Notes: generated by a model not told the origin, from the sequence alone. 64,000 nucleotides of DNA from Marchantia polymorpha subsp. ruderalis (GCA_037833965.1 AP031356.1:9446501-9510500), one strand, 5' to 3'; positions 33,001 through 48,400 are shown, counted from the stretch's first letter. A program made the numbers and translations.

Positions 33001-36000
33001 TCATGAACTGCAGGAAGAAACTTCGAACAATACTTATGAGTATCAGTTCAACCCATATGAGAAACAATGTAGGCTCCAATCGGTAACTGAAAGTCTTAAA
33101 GAATCTGGCCGGATTTGTGAACAAGGTAATTAGCCATGGGGTATTGCATCCCCTAAAATGTCAGTGAAGTTCAACCTCAAGTAGGTTTCCAAGAAACTGG
33201 AAATGCGAAAACCCGCAAGCACGGCGTGCATCGAATAATCAACAATCGACCTTAGATTCAATACGGGCGGAGTATTATCACGAAACGAAGCGCCAATTCG
33301 TGCTCAACTTTAGAAGGCTGGTTCGAAGTCACAAACAAAATCAAATTGGAAGCAGAGCACGAATTCCGGCTCGTTAAAGACTTCATACAACACGTGTGAT
33401 ACGATGCACATTTGAAGTCTGTGCTTGTGCATGCACCATTCAGGTAGCTGGAGCTCAACTCGGCAGTTGGCTACAAGCAGCCTGATGAAGCTGAACAACT
33501 GTGAAGTTTTAGTAATTATTACTCTCAGGCATATGAAAAAAGTAGAACTTCCTCTCAGCTGTGAACAAAATTTTGTCGTCATTCGTATGGCACGAAGCCG
33601 AGGGCAGCGGATATATGAAATTCACATCAATAGCTATTTGTCGACTGACAATGTAGCAGTATAAATTCTAGTCCTGACTCTAGTGGTACATTGATAGAAT
33701 TGGGTGGTATTTCATTGTTCATGAATGCAGTAGTGATCCAGTGGAAAGCTCGAATTTCCAGATGTTGCTACAGTCGGTTCAGTCAGTCCGGGTATTAGTA
33801 GTAAGAGATGAACAAGGCAATATAAGATTGCTGCGGCTGCAGCTAAACAGGTTTGGAAGCTGGACGACAGATCCTGGAAAAGTTCATGGCTTGTCTTACA
33901 TCCAATACTGTTCCATGCCGGCCACGGACGAAGTGTGCTACCAATGCCATGCTCATCCAATAACGTTTCTCTAGAGCAACGTCATCAGGTCCGGCTGACC
34001 CCCTGCCCCAGCCCCGCCCCCATAACCCCCCCGGAAAAGGTTATATTCCTGTACATGTAGCTCGCTAGCACTGGCTGAAGGGAGTCTAAAAGCTAACCAA
34101 AGTTTGACTGAATCCAATCTGGTTGGCTCTCTTCTTGGTCACATGTCAGGCTCCTGACGTACGCATGACGAGAGATGGAATGGCTGCTGTGCAGGTTTGT
34201 ACACCAGTGTATGATCTCCGCCTTCTTTCCATGAAGCTCTGGAGCATCATGGACTCAATGTCGAATCTGTAATCTGACTTGTCAAGGTTTGCTGAGATCT
34301 GACCTGGATCGACAACCAACCGCCTGCCAGGATGCGTTACATACATGGATGCGTTGGAAGTCAACCTCGTACTTAGGGGGACGACCTTGTTTCTAAAGGA
34401 GCTCAGAACAGGGTTAATGTTCTTGAGAATCGAATCATCGTGAACATACGCAAAGGACGGACAGCATAACTGGTCTTCGAGACTATGATGGACCTTTCTC
34501 CACGTTATGATGTAGAAGACCCAGATATTTACGTAAATCAAGTGGTGATCAGAGTTACACAGTTATCTTTTGCTCAACAGTGCCTTCTTCGAGCTTCAAC
34601 ATCCCATTCCCGAAGCATTTTCAGACTATGTCAACCATACTTGAAATGTCGTTTGGATTCGAATTCATGTGAGATAGATTTGTTCTAAGCCAGGAAGTGT
34701 TGAAATTTACATTTCCTACACTGCTACTACATACAACAGTGTCTTGAGCTTTGAACATTTGAAGTAAACTTCGTCGCTATTTTGACAATTACAGCATTGG
34801 AAGGAGTGGAAAATATTGACATCCTGCACTCACAGTTTTTCCTTGGGAATTTGAGCATATGTTGCTCTTGCTGACTTACTTCTAAGTATATCATTTTTCA
34901 CAGTCTGTCATCTGGCCCATAAAAATCCAAAATTTTTTGAAGTAACTTTTCCAGCTCCAAAAATTAGAGGAGACCGATGTGAAGGATCGCATGCGAATTC
35001 GACAGTAAATTATATGGCTCGAAGCATGAACATATGATCCAGTAGAAGATTGACTGTGACATGTTCGGAGAATGCAGATTCTCCGAACATGCATCGTTCA
35101 TCGTTCATCCACACATTCTGCTTACTTATAATATACCTTGCTAACAGGCTATGTTTGAAGGTTTGACCTACTCATCCATGGAATTTCCTGTTTAGGACAG
35201 AAAGTCCCTCACCTTGAACGAATAGTGTTTTGTCGGATCATCGATTTGTTCAGTCTTCAATGTTGCTTGTGGGTTGGAGCTATCTTGTTCTTGTCTGGCA
35301 CAAAAGCACTCACTTACTATACATGTCCCGACAACTGATGCTGAACTTCGTGAACATATGGGTATCTAATTCTGGATTCCGGTTCAAAGTTCTAGACGTT
35401 TGATGCATGGTATCGGCTTCGTTCGTCAACTTGATGTTTGCAAATCGACAGTTGATGGCTTGCTTATTCGATGGTCTTCGAGCCTGTTGAAGACCAGGCT
35501 CGACTAGCACGAGAATTAATGAATGAAAGATGACGGTAACTTTTTTGGAGGGTCCAGTATCATCTACATAAACCATGAGTTGGTCCTGGTTTTAGGAATA
35601 GGTGACTCTACTGTAGAGCAATTTACAGCTTAAGCTACTTGCATGCATGGACCTCATCGCCAATATCAGAAACTATCGGCCTATCATTTAGGAGTGCCAC
35701 TTGCAGCGTTTCAGTTTTGCTTGAAAGCAATCAAGTGTCACTTTTTGTTTCGGCTCTAACCAACCGAAGTCAACAGGCTTCGGACCCACCAGCAAAACAG
35801 TGGACTCTTAAACACAAGTGTGTGCATCCAGTCTAAGACAATTTGGTATCCACACGTTTGGCAGATCGAGGAGGAAAATCCATCAAAAGCATTCTTTCTC
35901 ATAGCACTAAAATTGGCTTGTGATGTAAGCAGTCTCGATGGACCTTATTGAACTCCTGTTTCCCCTGTACTGAGAATTTGAGTGTTTCCATTTCCAGAAG

Positions 36001-39000
36001 ATCGCTCGAAGTTGTTCAAACCATACCTTAAAATGTTGATATCAGATTCGACTCTGATTTGAAATCTGTATTGTTTTGTAAACTTTTTGAATTGTGCATA
36101 GTAGGTAATGCAAGTAGGCAAAGTAGGAGAGACCTGACACCAAATACGAGCCTGAATACTGCTATGTAATAATGTGGAGTGGATTATTCAGGAAATAATC
36201 TTAGGAATAAACGTGAACCACTGTTTATCAAATTCAGGTTTAGCGTTGTCATATGAATTCAATTCATCCCATTTATTTACTTTAAATTCACTTCTTCATG
36301 ATTCTTTTGAACTGTGATCAGAATTGCTCTTCGAAAGCATAGTCAAAAAATAAGATGAGATGACTATCATTCTTGTATGTCATCTTTGATGTTAGTGATA
36401 TGAATTGGTTAGGTGATCGGTATCGAATGCATAAGTTCAGAGTTAGTTCAGAACACTGTCGAGAAAATAAATGTTTCTACTTTGAAACGTGAAACTGATG
36501 CTGTCAGAAAGAACCTTGAAATGCTGTAACCTGGAGTTTGTTATGTTCCAGGAAATACGTCACGAGTACTTTGTCATTCTGTTTCATATTACATCCCGTT
36601 CACTATATCTTCTACTAGAAGAACCAAAAATAGCAAAACCTTAACATTTAGAGCGCTGTCACTGTTAGAGTCGAAGTTTGCAGACTCCACGTTATGATCG
36701 TCCTTGTTTTCCTTGAAGATTGAAGTAGAGTGGTTCTCATAAACGTCACTCATCCCATTCTCTAGGAGATCTAAATTCATTCGTACCTAGAAACACTAGA
36801 TTTCAAATTCATTAGCTATGTCGTGTTTTCGCGTGTGGCGTACTTGTTATGAGCTCAAATGAAGACCAGATTCTAAGCACATTGATAATATTTCAGGTTC
36901 TGATTTTTCGATGGTTTGCTCTTAAAGATGACTCCTTAAAGTTATTGAGTCTACTAACTAGGAATTCATGAGTGCTATATCAAAACAAGAAGACGGAATA
37001 TACAACTTGGAACTAAGTAGTTTTAGTTTCCTTAGATTTTACAAAGACCAAATATAGAGCTTAGAAGAAATCCTTCACTTCCAGGATCAGAGATGATCAA
37101 CTTCTCAGATCCCAAGTACATTGTTAAGATTGTTGTATAGTGTATGTGCAATGTAGAGTAGAGAGCTAGCTCACTTAGTCTTACTACTAGCGTAACAATA
37201 GCTCTGGTGACTTCAATCTTCTGGCAATTGACTCCACTCCAGGAGTCCACATGAATTGTGCTGCTTGCTGCTGTGAGACTTAACTTTCAAGAAGTAATTC
37301 AGCTGTACAGCCGTCATGCATTGTTTATTACAAGTGGAATGTGCTAGGTTTCCGGATTTGTTGTAATAGGTGTATTTTGGCTGCTAGTTCTAAATCAAGA
37401 TCTTCCACAGTGAATCTCCCCAAGTTTTATTCAAAGGTAAAATGACTTGACAATCTTCAAAGAATAAATTGTTGTGATGTCATTATGAGCAGATCCGCGA
37501 CAAAGGGATGCTCTCAGTATTAATGATTGTTCTCTCTTTTACTGACTCAGCCCTCAGAATCATTTATTCATGTGTATCCAAGTTACGTGTTCTCTCACCT
37601 GACTTTAGGCTGTAACAATCTTAAATTAGGTTCGGAGTTGATCTCAAGGCTACTCGTCCGATCCCGTGAGTTTATCTGCTTTTATGAACATGTACATCCG
37701 TCCTTGCCTGTATACACTCGCTTCAGAGCTCAGCTTCCATCGTTGCTGCCCCATATTAGTTGACAAGTTTCCGAGGCTCAGATATCTGATCCACAACGGT
37801 TATTTGCATTTCAATAAGAGATTTTTCAGTGAGCATGCCTAATGTGGCTCAGTCCTTGATCACGCTGGGTTCTTTGAAAGCCTAAGGACAAAATTCTGTT
37901 TGGGCGAGCTGCAGTCACCTGCTATTGTCTTGATGAAATCATCTCGTGGACTCGCAGAGGCATACCTACGGACGTGGGCTTGCCTGAAGGCGAGTAAACT
38001 TCTCCGGGGGAAAACCGCTAGATGGAGAGTACGATCGAGGATAGGTGGTCTTGGGCTTTCGAACATAGCAAACAAGACAATTTTTGAGCGATAATGGCAA
38101 CGAGTCTCACAACGGCTCTCATCCCACTGCCTGGAAGAACTGTGACCTGACAGTGGACGTAAGTAAGTCACCATGCATGAATATCTCGCTGAGAACTAAT
38201 CAGATCAGATAGCTGGCAATAGGAAGCGTAAAGTCTTAAGCTGCTGTTCACATGAATTTTGTATTGCATGGAGATTCTTCAGGCAGTTCATAAGGAATTT
38301 TATACTGTAACGTCAACGTATGGTGCAGGATGAACTGCTTGCTCTCCAACTGACTCTATTGTAATGATTAAGGTAAGCCTTGACTGTGACAGGGAAGATA
38401 CATGCCCGTATATCATCATTCACTAGCATAATGTTGAGTGACAGACTGACAGTCCCAACCTGTACAATGGTTTATAAGGTTCGTGCTTCTTCCCTTGTGT
38501 CCTAATTTCGTTCAGAGCAACTCGAATTCTTTGCACTTTTTTCAAATTCCTATTCCGCATGAGCTATCCGCAGTCACCGCCCCAAGTTGCATTTACTTTA
38601 TTCACGTAACTGTTTTTATGATAATATATAATAAAGGATAGTAGGCCTAGAGAGTTATGATTGCGAAATTCCTTTACTTGGACATGATTGGTTACTTTTC
38701 TTTGAATTCCATATGTAAAACAATCATGATGAAGTATGGTCGGAAGAAAAAATCCATTTCTCCGAAAAAAGAATGTCTGAAGTTTTAGAACATATAATAA
38801 TGAAATAAAAAATTATTTATCAGATTCGGAGATATGGATTCTTTCTTTTGATTGCACTTTATTACGATTATTTTATGTATTTTGAATTTTATAGATATTA
38901 TTAATATGACATTGAATTATTCAGATTCAAAAATCTGAATTGACAGTCTGAAGAGAATCAAAATATTGAACATAGAAATTCAATATTCATTCGAGTCAAT

Positions 39001-40064
39001 TTGAATTTGGACCCATGAGAACATGCGAAGTGGACTTTGCTTGTGGAGCAAGTGAACAAGGGGAAAATTCTCAACTAAGTGGAATTCTCCGTTTTACATG
39101 ACATGGAAGGTGATTTATATATAAATAAGAACTTGCGTGAATAGATTCTTACCCATGACAGATCATATTTCCAGTTTCTACGATTAGTCTAAGTATTAGA
39201 GCATCATTAGTGGGCACAGTTTACTCTAGGCTCAAACCATTTAAAATTCGTTCTTCTAGAAGTAAAATCTTCTCATGCTGTTGATCATCCCGTGAGCTAA
39301 TGGGGAGCCAACGGACAGCGTAAGAGGCTGCAACTCATACTCACGCACTTCGACAGCAAATACATAGGACCATCTTATTGAGATTGGAGCCGTTTTAATA
39401 ACATAATCAAGCATTCTCTCAAATGATTTTTGTCGGTCTGCTGCACATCAGTTGCCTTTCTGGGCTTTACATAGATACTTGATAGTGTTTGAAGGATTCT
39501 CACAAAAATCTGGTGTTAGGTCGTATGTTTCTAAGCAACTGAACCTATTGTCTTTGAGGCAAAGATTTTTCTCCGCTCATCCCACTATCAATCTGCTGCA
39601 CAATGTTGTTTTCTACATTACCCTTGATGTAGTGCTTGTATTTCGGGAACCTATAATCACAGTGCTTCAGGATAATACTCTCTGACTGATTTAGATATGA
39701 AACATGGAACACATTTGCGAGAAACGATAAGTTTGTACAAACTGTCTTCAAGATACTACATCTGAATGGGAGAATCTGACTTCGCCTGAAGATCGATCGG
39801 TGCTTGAACAACCAGAAATAAACTGTCTACACGTGAATGTCGGCATGCGTGTTTCGAGTGTAGCTCCACCAAATAACTTACGATCCAAATAGCTGCAGAC
39901 CTCTTAAGAATACCAACAACCGAGGTTATCTTTATCCTAAAATTGTGCCAAACGGGAATGTGTCACAAGCTTGAGAAACAACTCCAGGTACCCTGTAATA
40001 ATCAAACAATACTGGGTTTCGCGGTGTAGTTTCCCAAACCTGCGACTCGATCCCAAGTTCACAT
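30001..40064. other. Intergenic, no gene recognised
   Basis: Composition near 40 percent GC with many short frames, none recognisable as a protein family and none convincingly spliced. It may hide diverged exons or non-coding transcripts. The only clear structure is the hairpin at 35060-35091. Confidence 0.3.
35060..35091. repeat. Perfect hairpin, 14-bp stem and 4-nt loop
   Basis: CATGTTCGGAGAAT (35060-35073), GCAG, then ATTCTCCGAACATG (35078-35091). GCATCGTTCATCGTTCATC follows, with a short direct repeat. It could be a cruciform site or a small foldback remnant. No gene adjoins it. Confidence 0.85.
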
Positions 40065-40364
40065 TCACAAGTCTCCAATCACCTGAAGACATATTTCCTT
40101 CCAGACTAGGTACGGGTACACATTCCATCCATGAAAATCATCAGAGAACAGGACCTCGTCAGTGCTCATCAAGGACTTCGAAAGAGCGATGCATAGACTC
40201 AGGCCATTAGACTCCCCCACGATCCTTGAAACTTCTAAGTGTAGCATCTTAGGAATATTGTGGTGACAGACGAAGAGTTCCTCAGGAGTGCGGAGTGCGA
40301 GGTTTGAGAAAAACCCTGCGAGAACGATTGCAGCTGCCACACAAATGTCAAGCTGCATCAACGT
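40065..40364 (-). other. Candidate exon, unidentified
   Basis: On the minus strand a CT-repeat tract (40368-40392) ends in TTGCAG, a strong acceptor context. A 100-codon open frame follows, with hydrophobic text (CVAAAIVLAGFFSNLAL) resembling a signal or membrane segment, then EELFVCHHNIPKMLHLE and DDFHGWNVYP. No homologue is recognised and no partner exons were found. Confidence 0.22.
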
Positions 40365-41639
40365 CTGCAAGAGAGGAGAGAGAGAGAGAGATGTCGTAAG
40401 TTCAACTAACGAGCAGAATCATCAGCGTGCAATGTGTGAAAGCTATATGGATCTAAATATTTGAGGCTCACGTGCATGAAGGATACATATATAGTCCTGC
40501 ACACAGCAAAGCTAGACTTCAAATCTTTCATGGATGGAATATGTCTGGATAACTGTTGAAAAGAAAGTTTCACCCAGAACTTGACAAGTTGCTAATCTGT
40601 CCGAAACGAGTTCATTATTGGGACCCAGTATACTGATCATAAGGCACTAGTCATGACAGCAAAGATATGAGAAAAGCTGCAAATCTCCATAAGCGTATCA
40701 TGATGTCAGAAGTCTACAAGGGGCTAGTTTTTAAAGCATGCCGTTTTCTACGGCAATCATGATCGGTCCATAGTGAGCAAGAATTCATCTGCCAGATAAA
40801 GCTGGACGCCCTGCGATTCACAAACTTGCTTCAGAGTCGTAAAATATATACCCTCACCCGTTCTAGGCTGTCTTGGTAGCATGTGTACAAATCGATCTGT
40901 TTCTTACGATCCCAGACAATTGTTCTTACAATCTACGGGCAATCGCATGGATCGAGGATTTTTACCAACTACTGGATTCTGAACTCGATCGTACACTGAC
41001 CAGGTCAGTTGGTCAATCCATTCTCCAATAGGTCAACATGGCACAGCAAGTCAACTTGCATTCCTTGCTCAGGCATCCTGGGCTGCTTACTGGATCTCTA
41101 AACAGGGCTCCGGAACCTTGAAATTGAGATCTCGGTTTGCAACTTTGCATTGTCGACCAGTCCCGCTCGGTTGCTGAGGGAGTCGGGGAAGTTGCCGCTG
41201 ATGATTTTACATAGAGACATGGTAATGGATGCAGATCTGCTCTTTAAGATAGATGTCCAAGCCGACCCTTAAAAAGAACAGCGTCTCCATGACCAACCTG
41301 CAATGGTGGAGTTCTAACCTGTAGCGAGATTCTGTCAGAAAGTGCACTGCTACAAATCTACAGGTTGCTTTAGGCTTTCAAGAGCTTGCTCATTGTACTG
41401 CAAATGAAATTCGTACAAAAGCTGTCCTGTGCACTGCGGATTGGTCAAGCTGATCGTCGGGAGCGTGGAGATGTTGCAGCCTTATCTACAATAGTCGTAT
41501 TTCTTGGGGGAAAGTGGCGGTGCATAGCCGACCGCGTCACCCGCACATCTGAGGTTGTGGACATGTGGAGAAGGAGTGAACATTCTAAGAAGTAAAGAGA
41601 TAAACGAATGATCGGGCACGCATGTGTGACACACGCGAG

Positions 41640-41790
41640 CGTCAGAGCTGCCAAAGATTTCTCGAGCTGTAAAGACTTTTCCCGAGATGTCCCATGGGCC
41701 CTGGGCCCCGGTTCCCGCTGGAGGGCCCGGCCGCCCGCCTCCCTGGCCTCTCTCTGCCCTCCCTCCGTCCCTCCCTCCCTCTCTCTCTCG

Positions 41791-41825
<35 letters not shown>

Positions 41826-42430
41826 CTCTGCGGCCACCCGGAGCTAGCTCCGGCTCACAGCGAGTCCCGCGACGTCGTCTTCTTCCTCGTTATGGTATTC
41901 CATCTTCTGGAACTCTGAGGTGCCACAGTCGGCCGTGGGCCATGGCTGGCTGGGCTGCATCAGAGCGGTGAGCACCCGCCAAAAGGACTCTTTTTGTTCT
42001 TGCTCACCGAGCATCTCTCATCTCGTGCACCTCCGCGCTGTAAAATTCTATCTGGAAGCGCGAATGAGCTCGACTCGCGACGAGAAGGCCAAGGCTCAGC
42101 GCACTTTCGGCCTCCGGTCAGCTCACATACTCTTCATATGCCCGGGGTGGTCAAACTGTGCATCACTCCAGCACAGTGTGGTCTGCCACATTCGTTTCTC
42201 TCCGTCACGACTGTCATGCCTCCCGTGGTGAACATTGCCGAGTGAACAGGCCCCGGGTCCCTCTCCGGACGACAAAGCGTGCATGATCCTGCCCGTCTCC
42301 AATCCAGCTACGCTGCTTCATCTGACCCACAAATCTCTCTCGATTTCCTCGCTCTGAGCTTCCGGCCTGCCATTCTCCCACCTGTATGTGACTTTTCCCC
42401 CTTCTCCGACCTTTTAAAAGCTACTACACT
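41640..42430 (+). promoter_or_regulatory. GC-rich, CT-repeat region resembling a gene 5' end
   Basis: A GC-rich island in AT-rich surroundings. C/T-rich sequence leads into a (CT)n microsatellite at 41781-41821, as is common in plant 5' untranslated regions. An ATG at 41942 starts a 26-nt open piece (MAGWAASE) ending at GAGCG/GTGAGC, a good donor at 41968. No second exon was identified, so this is only a candidate transcription start region. Confidence 0.3.
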
Positions 42431-45400
42431 AGATTCCTTCTGAGTCGTTAGAACATTACCATCTGCTCCAACCACTTCGAGCATGCTTCATCGTCATGAG
42501 CCTCTTCACTCCTTTGCATGATTCGGAACCACCCTACTTCACCGCTCTATTTTTTCTCTCTTACAACTGTGGCTCTTATTTTCTCTTCCGCCTCACAACG
42601 ATGCCAGTCTTGGGTTTTGAGTTCCCGATCTGGAAACCAAATTGTGTCACCCCTTCTCCCTCCAGATCTCTGACATCTTGGCACTCCACACACTCCACAG
42701 CCCATGCCATTCGCAGTGTAACAAATCTCCTTCGCTAGCGCGTCAGATTGACGTGCAATGTTGGTGACGATTCGTGTCTTCTATGATAGACCTGTGCATT
42801 AAAAAATGCAAATATTACAGTCTTAAACTCCCCATGCATCTCAACATTCTATGACAATTGATCCTCGTTCGTCTTTCTTCGATTTGTGACGTATGAAGAG
42901 TGATTTCATAACCAGACATGCAGTCAACAAACTAACGCTTAAAGATCCTGTGTACATTTGGGTTCTGAGTCATGACATCTTTCCACTTTCAGGGAAAGTG
43001 ACAAACATACACAGTTCATCTGGTACATAGTTAACCCGTCAAATAACTCTCAATAGTGACCACACTCGCAAAAATATTCTGCGAAAATAAATTTTCCAAA
43101 CGACAAAAAGCGTCATAATGTAAATCCCTCTAATCTAGATTAATATATATATAATTAAGTTAGCTCCTATCTTCGATACTCGATACTTGGTAAGATGTGG
43201 AGATATTTGTAAATAATGAGTGACTTTGGCAGTGTTCTAGTAGTTTAATATAATGCATGTTTATATTTCTGTCTGGGAAGTACTTTGTTACACATGATCA
43301 TATACATACATATTTATTTATTCATGTTAACTATCCGTCAACCATTGTACTTGCCATTTGCATACATGATATTCCCAGCAGAAAGCAAGGTTTGTTGTAT
43401 CCTGCATTGATGCAAGAGTAAGTGGATGATGGAAGTCAGTATGATTGAGGACCGAAATCTTTTGTTACCAGTAGCAGATTCAGGGGACTATATTTCTTCA
43501 GGTCAGACAGGATGCACTTCATAAAAACCAGCTTTGGAAAAGAGAGAGAATTCGAGCTGTCTCTGTGATTACAATTCGGTTGAATATTGTATTCTTTTCA
43601 ATTTTCAAAGTTCACTGATTTACTCAAGTCTATAGATATCTCACATGGATCAAAACTGTGAACACCTTGACCCTCAGACTGGGTGAATAAGCTGCACTGA
43701 ATATTGTGGCGGGCTTAGATACGTTAGATGAAAAAATAATAATCGCATGAATGACTCAAGTGCAGTGTTGAGTTCTATATGTGCACATAGTTTTGCTACT
43801 TTGAGGTGTGAACAAAGTTCTAAATATCTGTTATAGATCATCTATCTAGCGCGGTGGTAAAACTACGAAAATCCGAATTTTGAAGATAAAGAAATTCAAA
43901 GAGTGGGTCACCTATCACCTCCACATGAGCCCTATCATTAATGTGGTTCTCTCGAAGTGAATAGATTTAATCATATATGACCTCAAGTTTGTTTTCTGAT
44001 CCATTGACTTTATTATTGCCTTGGAACTAGTATAAAGTGAGAGTGTTCCAGACAAATGTCTGCCTACATTATTTGTAAAAAAAACCAAGGAATGGCGTGA
44101 TGGCAATACCTATCTGAAAGTATGTAAGCAAAGTAGGGCTACTTGAACCATATGTTTCTAATTTAAAATATGATCCTATTGAGATTGAATGCATGAAATC
44201 ATATAAGTCTCCAATTGAGATTTCAAAGCTCTCCCGATGGTTGTAGATGAATTAGAATCGATCTGCATCATTATGACAAAGGGTTTGGAATAAAAAATGG
44301 TAGAAAGTGATATCCTAAAACCTAGAATTGTCGAGTCTTAACGAGATACCATTGAATTGAACTTTTTAGACTCTAGTGGAAGAACGGGAGTGATTCATTT
44401 TGTTTCTCCTGGTCCACATTTTTCAGAATAAAATTTACAAAGACATCATGATGAAAAGGTGATAAAATGCGATCTTTTTGCCGTATAAGTCAGCGTGATC
44501 TAAGAAACCTAATATTTATACCTGCTTATCTATATATCAAATGTAAAAACAAAGGAATTACATCAAAAGGACGAAGCAGTTGTCTTGCATGCAAATGATA
44601 AAATAAAATAATCTAGATTAATATTTAATCAATTCACTGCAAAGTCTATAATTGGAATTTTAAGAACTGCGTAGAATGATGTCTCTAACAATCTAATATT
44701 GAATATTATTTCATTCAGCCTGGCCATTTGTTCTTTATAAATGGCAAAAATTCTAGTGGTACACGATGTGTGATGACTCGACTTAATAGCCACTTTTCCT
44801 CCTGAAAAAATCAGCCATCCCTGCAACAAGGAATTGAGAACCGGCATAGCAGCGCAAGTCATTTTCCGTATTCCTTCCGTGACCATGATTATTATTTGTA
44901 GCTAGGTTGCTAAATCCAGTTACAAATATGTTATGTTACAAATGGAATGGGTTTATCTAACCCCATATCCTACACCCTTGTCACTGACATGTACTCTGCT
45001 CAGCAGTTCTACATTATGTGTGTCTACATCGTATTTGTAATCCCACTCTTCTTTCTCTGTTTCTATATACATATCGCTCGTTCTACTGTATTATACTCCT
45101 AATAGCATTGCATATCTTTAATTATACTTTTAGACGTCGATCGCACATATAAGAAATGAAATGAAACGCACCTACGGGTCTTCAACTGTTCTTTCTTCAT
45201 ATAAATACCTTTGACTAGCAAGATTTCAGAAACCATTGTTGGAAAATTTACTGTATGGAAAAATTAATAACGTACATTATCTAGAAAGTGCTTGTCATAG
45301 TTGGCTTTATTTCTCAACTTCCGTTCGTCGCCATTTAAGTTTAGTTTTCGGACATTCTAGCATCACTAACTCTCTTCCAATGTCTTACAGCTGGTTCTCA

Positions 45401-48400
45401 TCCCATAAGACTCGTCTTTAACTTTCTCTGTGCTCAGGCAATGTCGTACACTCTCACCTCCGCCCCCTAAACTAATATCGTTTTAATCCACTCTACCAGG
45501 TTTGTCTGGATTTGCTCAAGTTTGGAAGAATTAGCTTCTCAAAATTTACCCATCTTTCAAACACATTAAAACCTACTATAGGCTTCCACCAAATAACTTC
45601 TAGTGCTATCCAATGTTGTTTGAGACGTTGACATTGTTGACGTACGGAAAGTTCTCAGTCACATAGACTACTTCGCCCATATTATCAAAAAAAAAATTTG
45701 ATTTCATCATCTTCCATACCTTAAGAAGTTACTTCAACGTCGTTGCAGCTCGTAAGTTTTTTTTAACTTCCTCCATAAGAAGCATTTCCTGCACAATATT
45801 TATTCTGTACACTCCTAGCATAATTATCTGTGAGCTAATTAAAATCCAAACTTTGTCCTCTTCTCATACAAATATAGCGAAATGTATCACAACCACCGCT
45901 GAATCCAATGCTTCACATGATATTAGACTCATCTCTCGCCGTGTTCATATGCCTTATGCTCTTCTATCAAGCTTCTTCAGTTTAGACATATAGATACACA
46001 CAAAATCTGCACTGGCTTTGAGCTTAACAAGGAATTAACACTACAATTGTGCTAACGATTGATGTATGAGGTTTTCAATCCCTTCAACTCAACTCTTTCT
46101 AGCACCTCTTCATTATGTTCTCTGTCCAGGATGGATATCAGTAGGACTATTCAGATAACAAAGAACATCGGTGAAGAAGGCATCAATGCCGGACTCCTGT
46201 CTCCAAATTTATTTTCCAAATGAATCTGTGCAAGATCAGCACTCTGGAAAAGCCTCCCTCAACAAATCCCCTTCGTCATCCAACCAAGGATTGGTGGAGA
46301 AGATCCGCCACCTTCACTTCCCAGAGTACATAATAACCATGAGATCCATCAATGCATAAGCCTATTTGAAGTGTAACTGCACTAATATTGCTTCTATCTT
46401 CTCCCTTTCCAATTCATCACAAGTAATATTGAAAAGGTCTATGTTGTTTGCAAAATCTTCCTCTTCACAAATCGTTTCCGTCTACAGACCACAATTGTAG
46501 AATGTTTACATTGAATTTGTAAGTAAAATGTTCCCATTTGTCATGATCTAATTACACCTCACCTTCCACCCTGGGCCACGTTGGTTTCAGCCAAACAGTG
46601 CTTTACCAACTTATACAAATACCATGATACTTGGGTTCTTCGATCAGCCATTTGTTCTGATAATTTGATTCTTTAAGAGTTCTTCCTCTCCTTTATAAAG
46701 TCTTCACCGTTTTACCATTTACCATTACCAACTTAAAACCTGAGCCTCCGTTTTATCTAACACTTAATCTGCTTTATCGACTTCCCTACCTTAATGCTTC
46801 TGAACTTTATGGATATCTTCCCAACTGAGAAACTTTCAGATCTTTCTTCAACTTACTATTCTCCACTTAAACTCGTTTCTTCTCCACGTCACTTCAGTAG
46901 CTCTAAAGACACATCTTGCAACTCTTTATTGGAACATCTGGATACGCTTTGAAGTGACAAGTTATATATCTCTTGTAAGCCTCTCAAATTTACCGTGTAA
47001 AATACCGGGATGTGTTCAAAGTCTATTCCAATCCCATCATCTTGAATTTATAAAACCATTAATATCTGTCCCATCTGCATCATTAACACTACCAAAATAT
47101 TAAATTTATGTAGAATCATCATTTTCGAAATTGTCATCCCATCGCTTTGAACATGTGCTTCTGCCTACCCTTCGTATCTCGAAGATTGTCCATCGTCATC
47201 ACCAACTGCTACAACCGTTTGGTGTCCTCTTCTTTGCAACAAATCTCAATAGCCACACACAATGGCAAAAAGTCCAACTTCCACCTCTTCTAGAATCAAA
47301 GAGATTAAAGAATTAAGAATTAAAGAAACATCATCTTGCTCTTCCAAAGAGTTCACTTCTGCTTCATGAATTAGACAAACCTCTGATAATGTCTGACCTA
47401 TTGATCACGAGTATAAGCTCCATATACATTCCATCCAGGCATGTACATGAAAATTAGCTAGTTCAACCCCATAAGTACCATGATCATCATTGTCTTCATC
47501 TTCTGCATGAACTATAACCATCCAAGAATTCCCTAAACGGGAATTCTTGCATGGTTTTAGAATCGACTTGGTTGAAACCCTCTCCGTGAGGCCTTCGTAA
47601 TCATAGCTTCCTCCACCTTCTCGTTGGGATTCACCTGCTTCTTAAGTATGCTACGTGCGGACTCACTTCTGGTACTAACGTCTTCTTCCCTCGGGAAAAT
47701 AACAACACTTTCGAGTTTTAATTTTGATCCGACTCTTGATGTCTACAAACTTCGAGGCTTCTTGCATTGACAGAACATATGATCCACTATCAAATTTTGC
47801 ATCATCAAATTTGTCTTCAACAAATATCAAACTTGTACCTCGTTGACAATGCTGCCTTTCTCTTGGACCCAGCCAGTCTCATTGGGAATGCACATAGACA
47901 AAAAAGAAAAGAAAAGAGATATACACATTGCATTCTATTCATAATTCTTCTACTTAACCTGGAATATTAGTAAAGATTACTCCCCAATGAACAAAATACT
48001 CTTTCAAATTTGTTTTTCTATTTCCACACTTTGTAAATAAAAAAATAGCAGTCGCATTAGCCTGTCAAGAAAGAGATACCCATCAACATGAATTCCATGA
48101 GTTTGCAGTACGTGGTTTGATGGGAGTCTTTGCGTGGATGGATGAAATTGAAAACCTTGTAGACTAGACCTAGAGTGGTTATGTTCCCTTAGCTTTGGAA
48201 CAGAGTTCAAAGTAAGCATAAGTCAACATTTCCTCCGAGTGGAAAAAAGACCAATATCTCACCATTCCTTCCTTGCGTTGCGATTTGGGTGATTCCTTCC
48301 GGTGGAACAAACTGACCTGGTTTAACTGTTGCCTATCATTATTTTCTGGATTTTTACGAGTTAAGAAATGATTGACTTTAGCGACTACTCCTAGAATTCT

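Noticed and set aside
35061-35090. Heat-shock element reading of the 35-kb hairpin
   Set aside because: GAA/TTC blocks are spaced by three bases, not the required two.
41608-41971. Ser/Leu-rich overlapping frames
   Set aside because: Products of the CT microsatellite in three frames.
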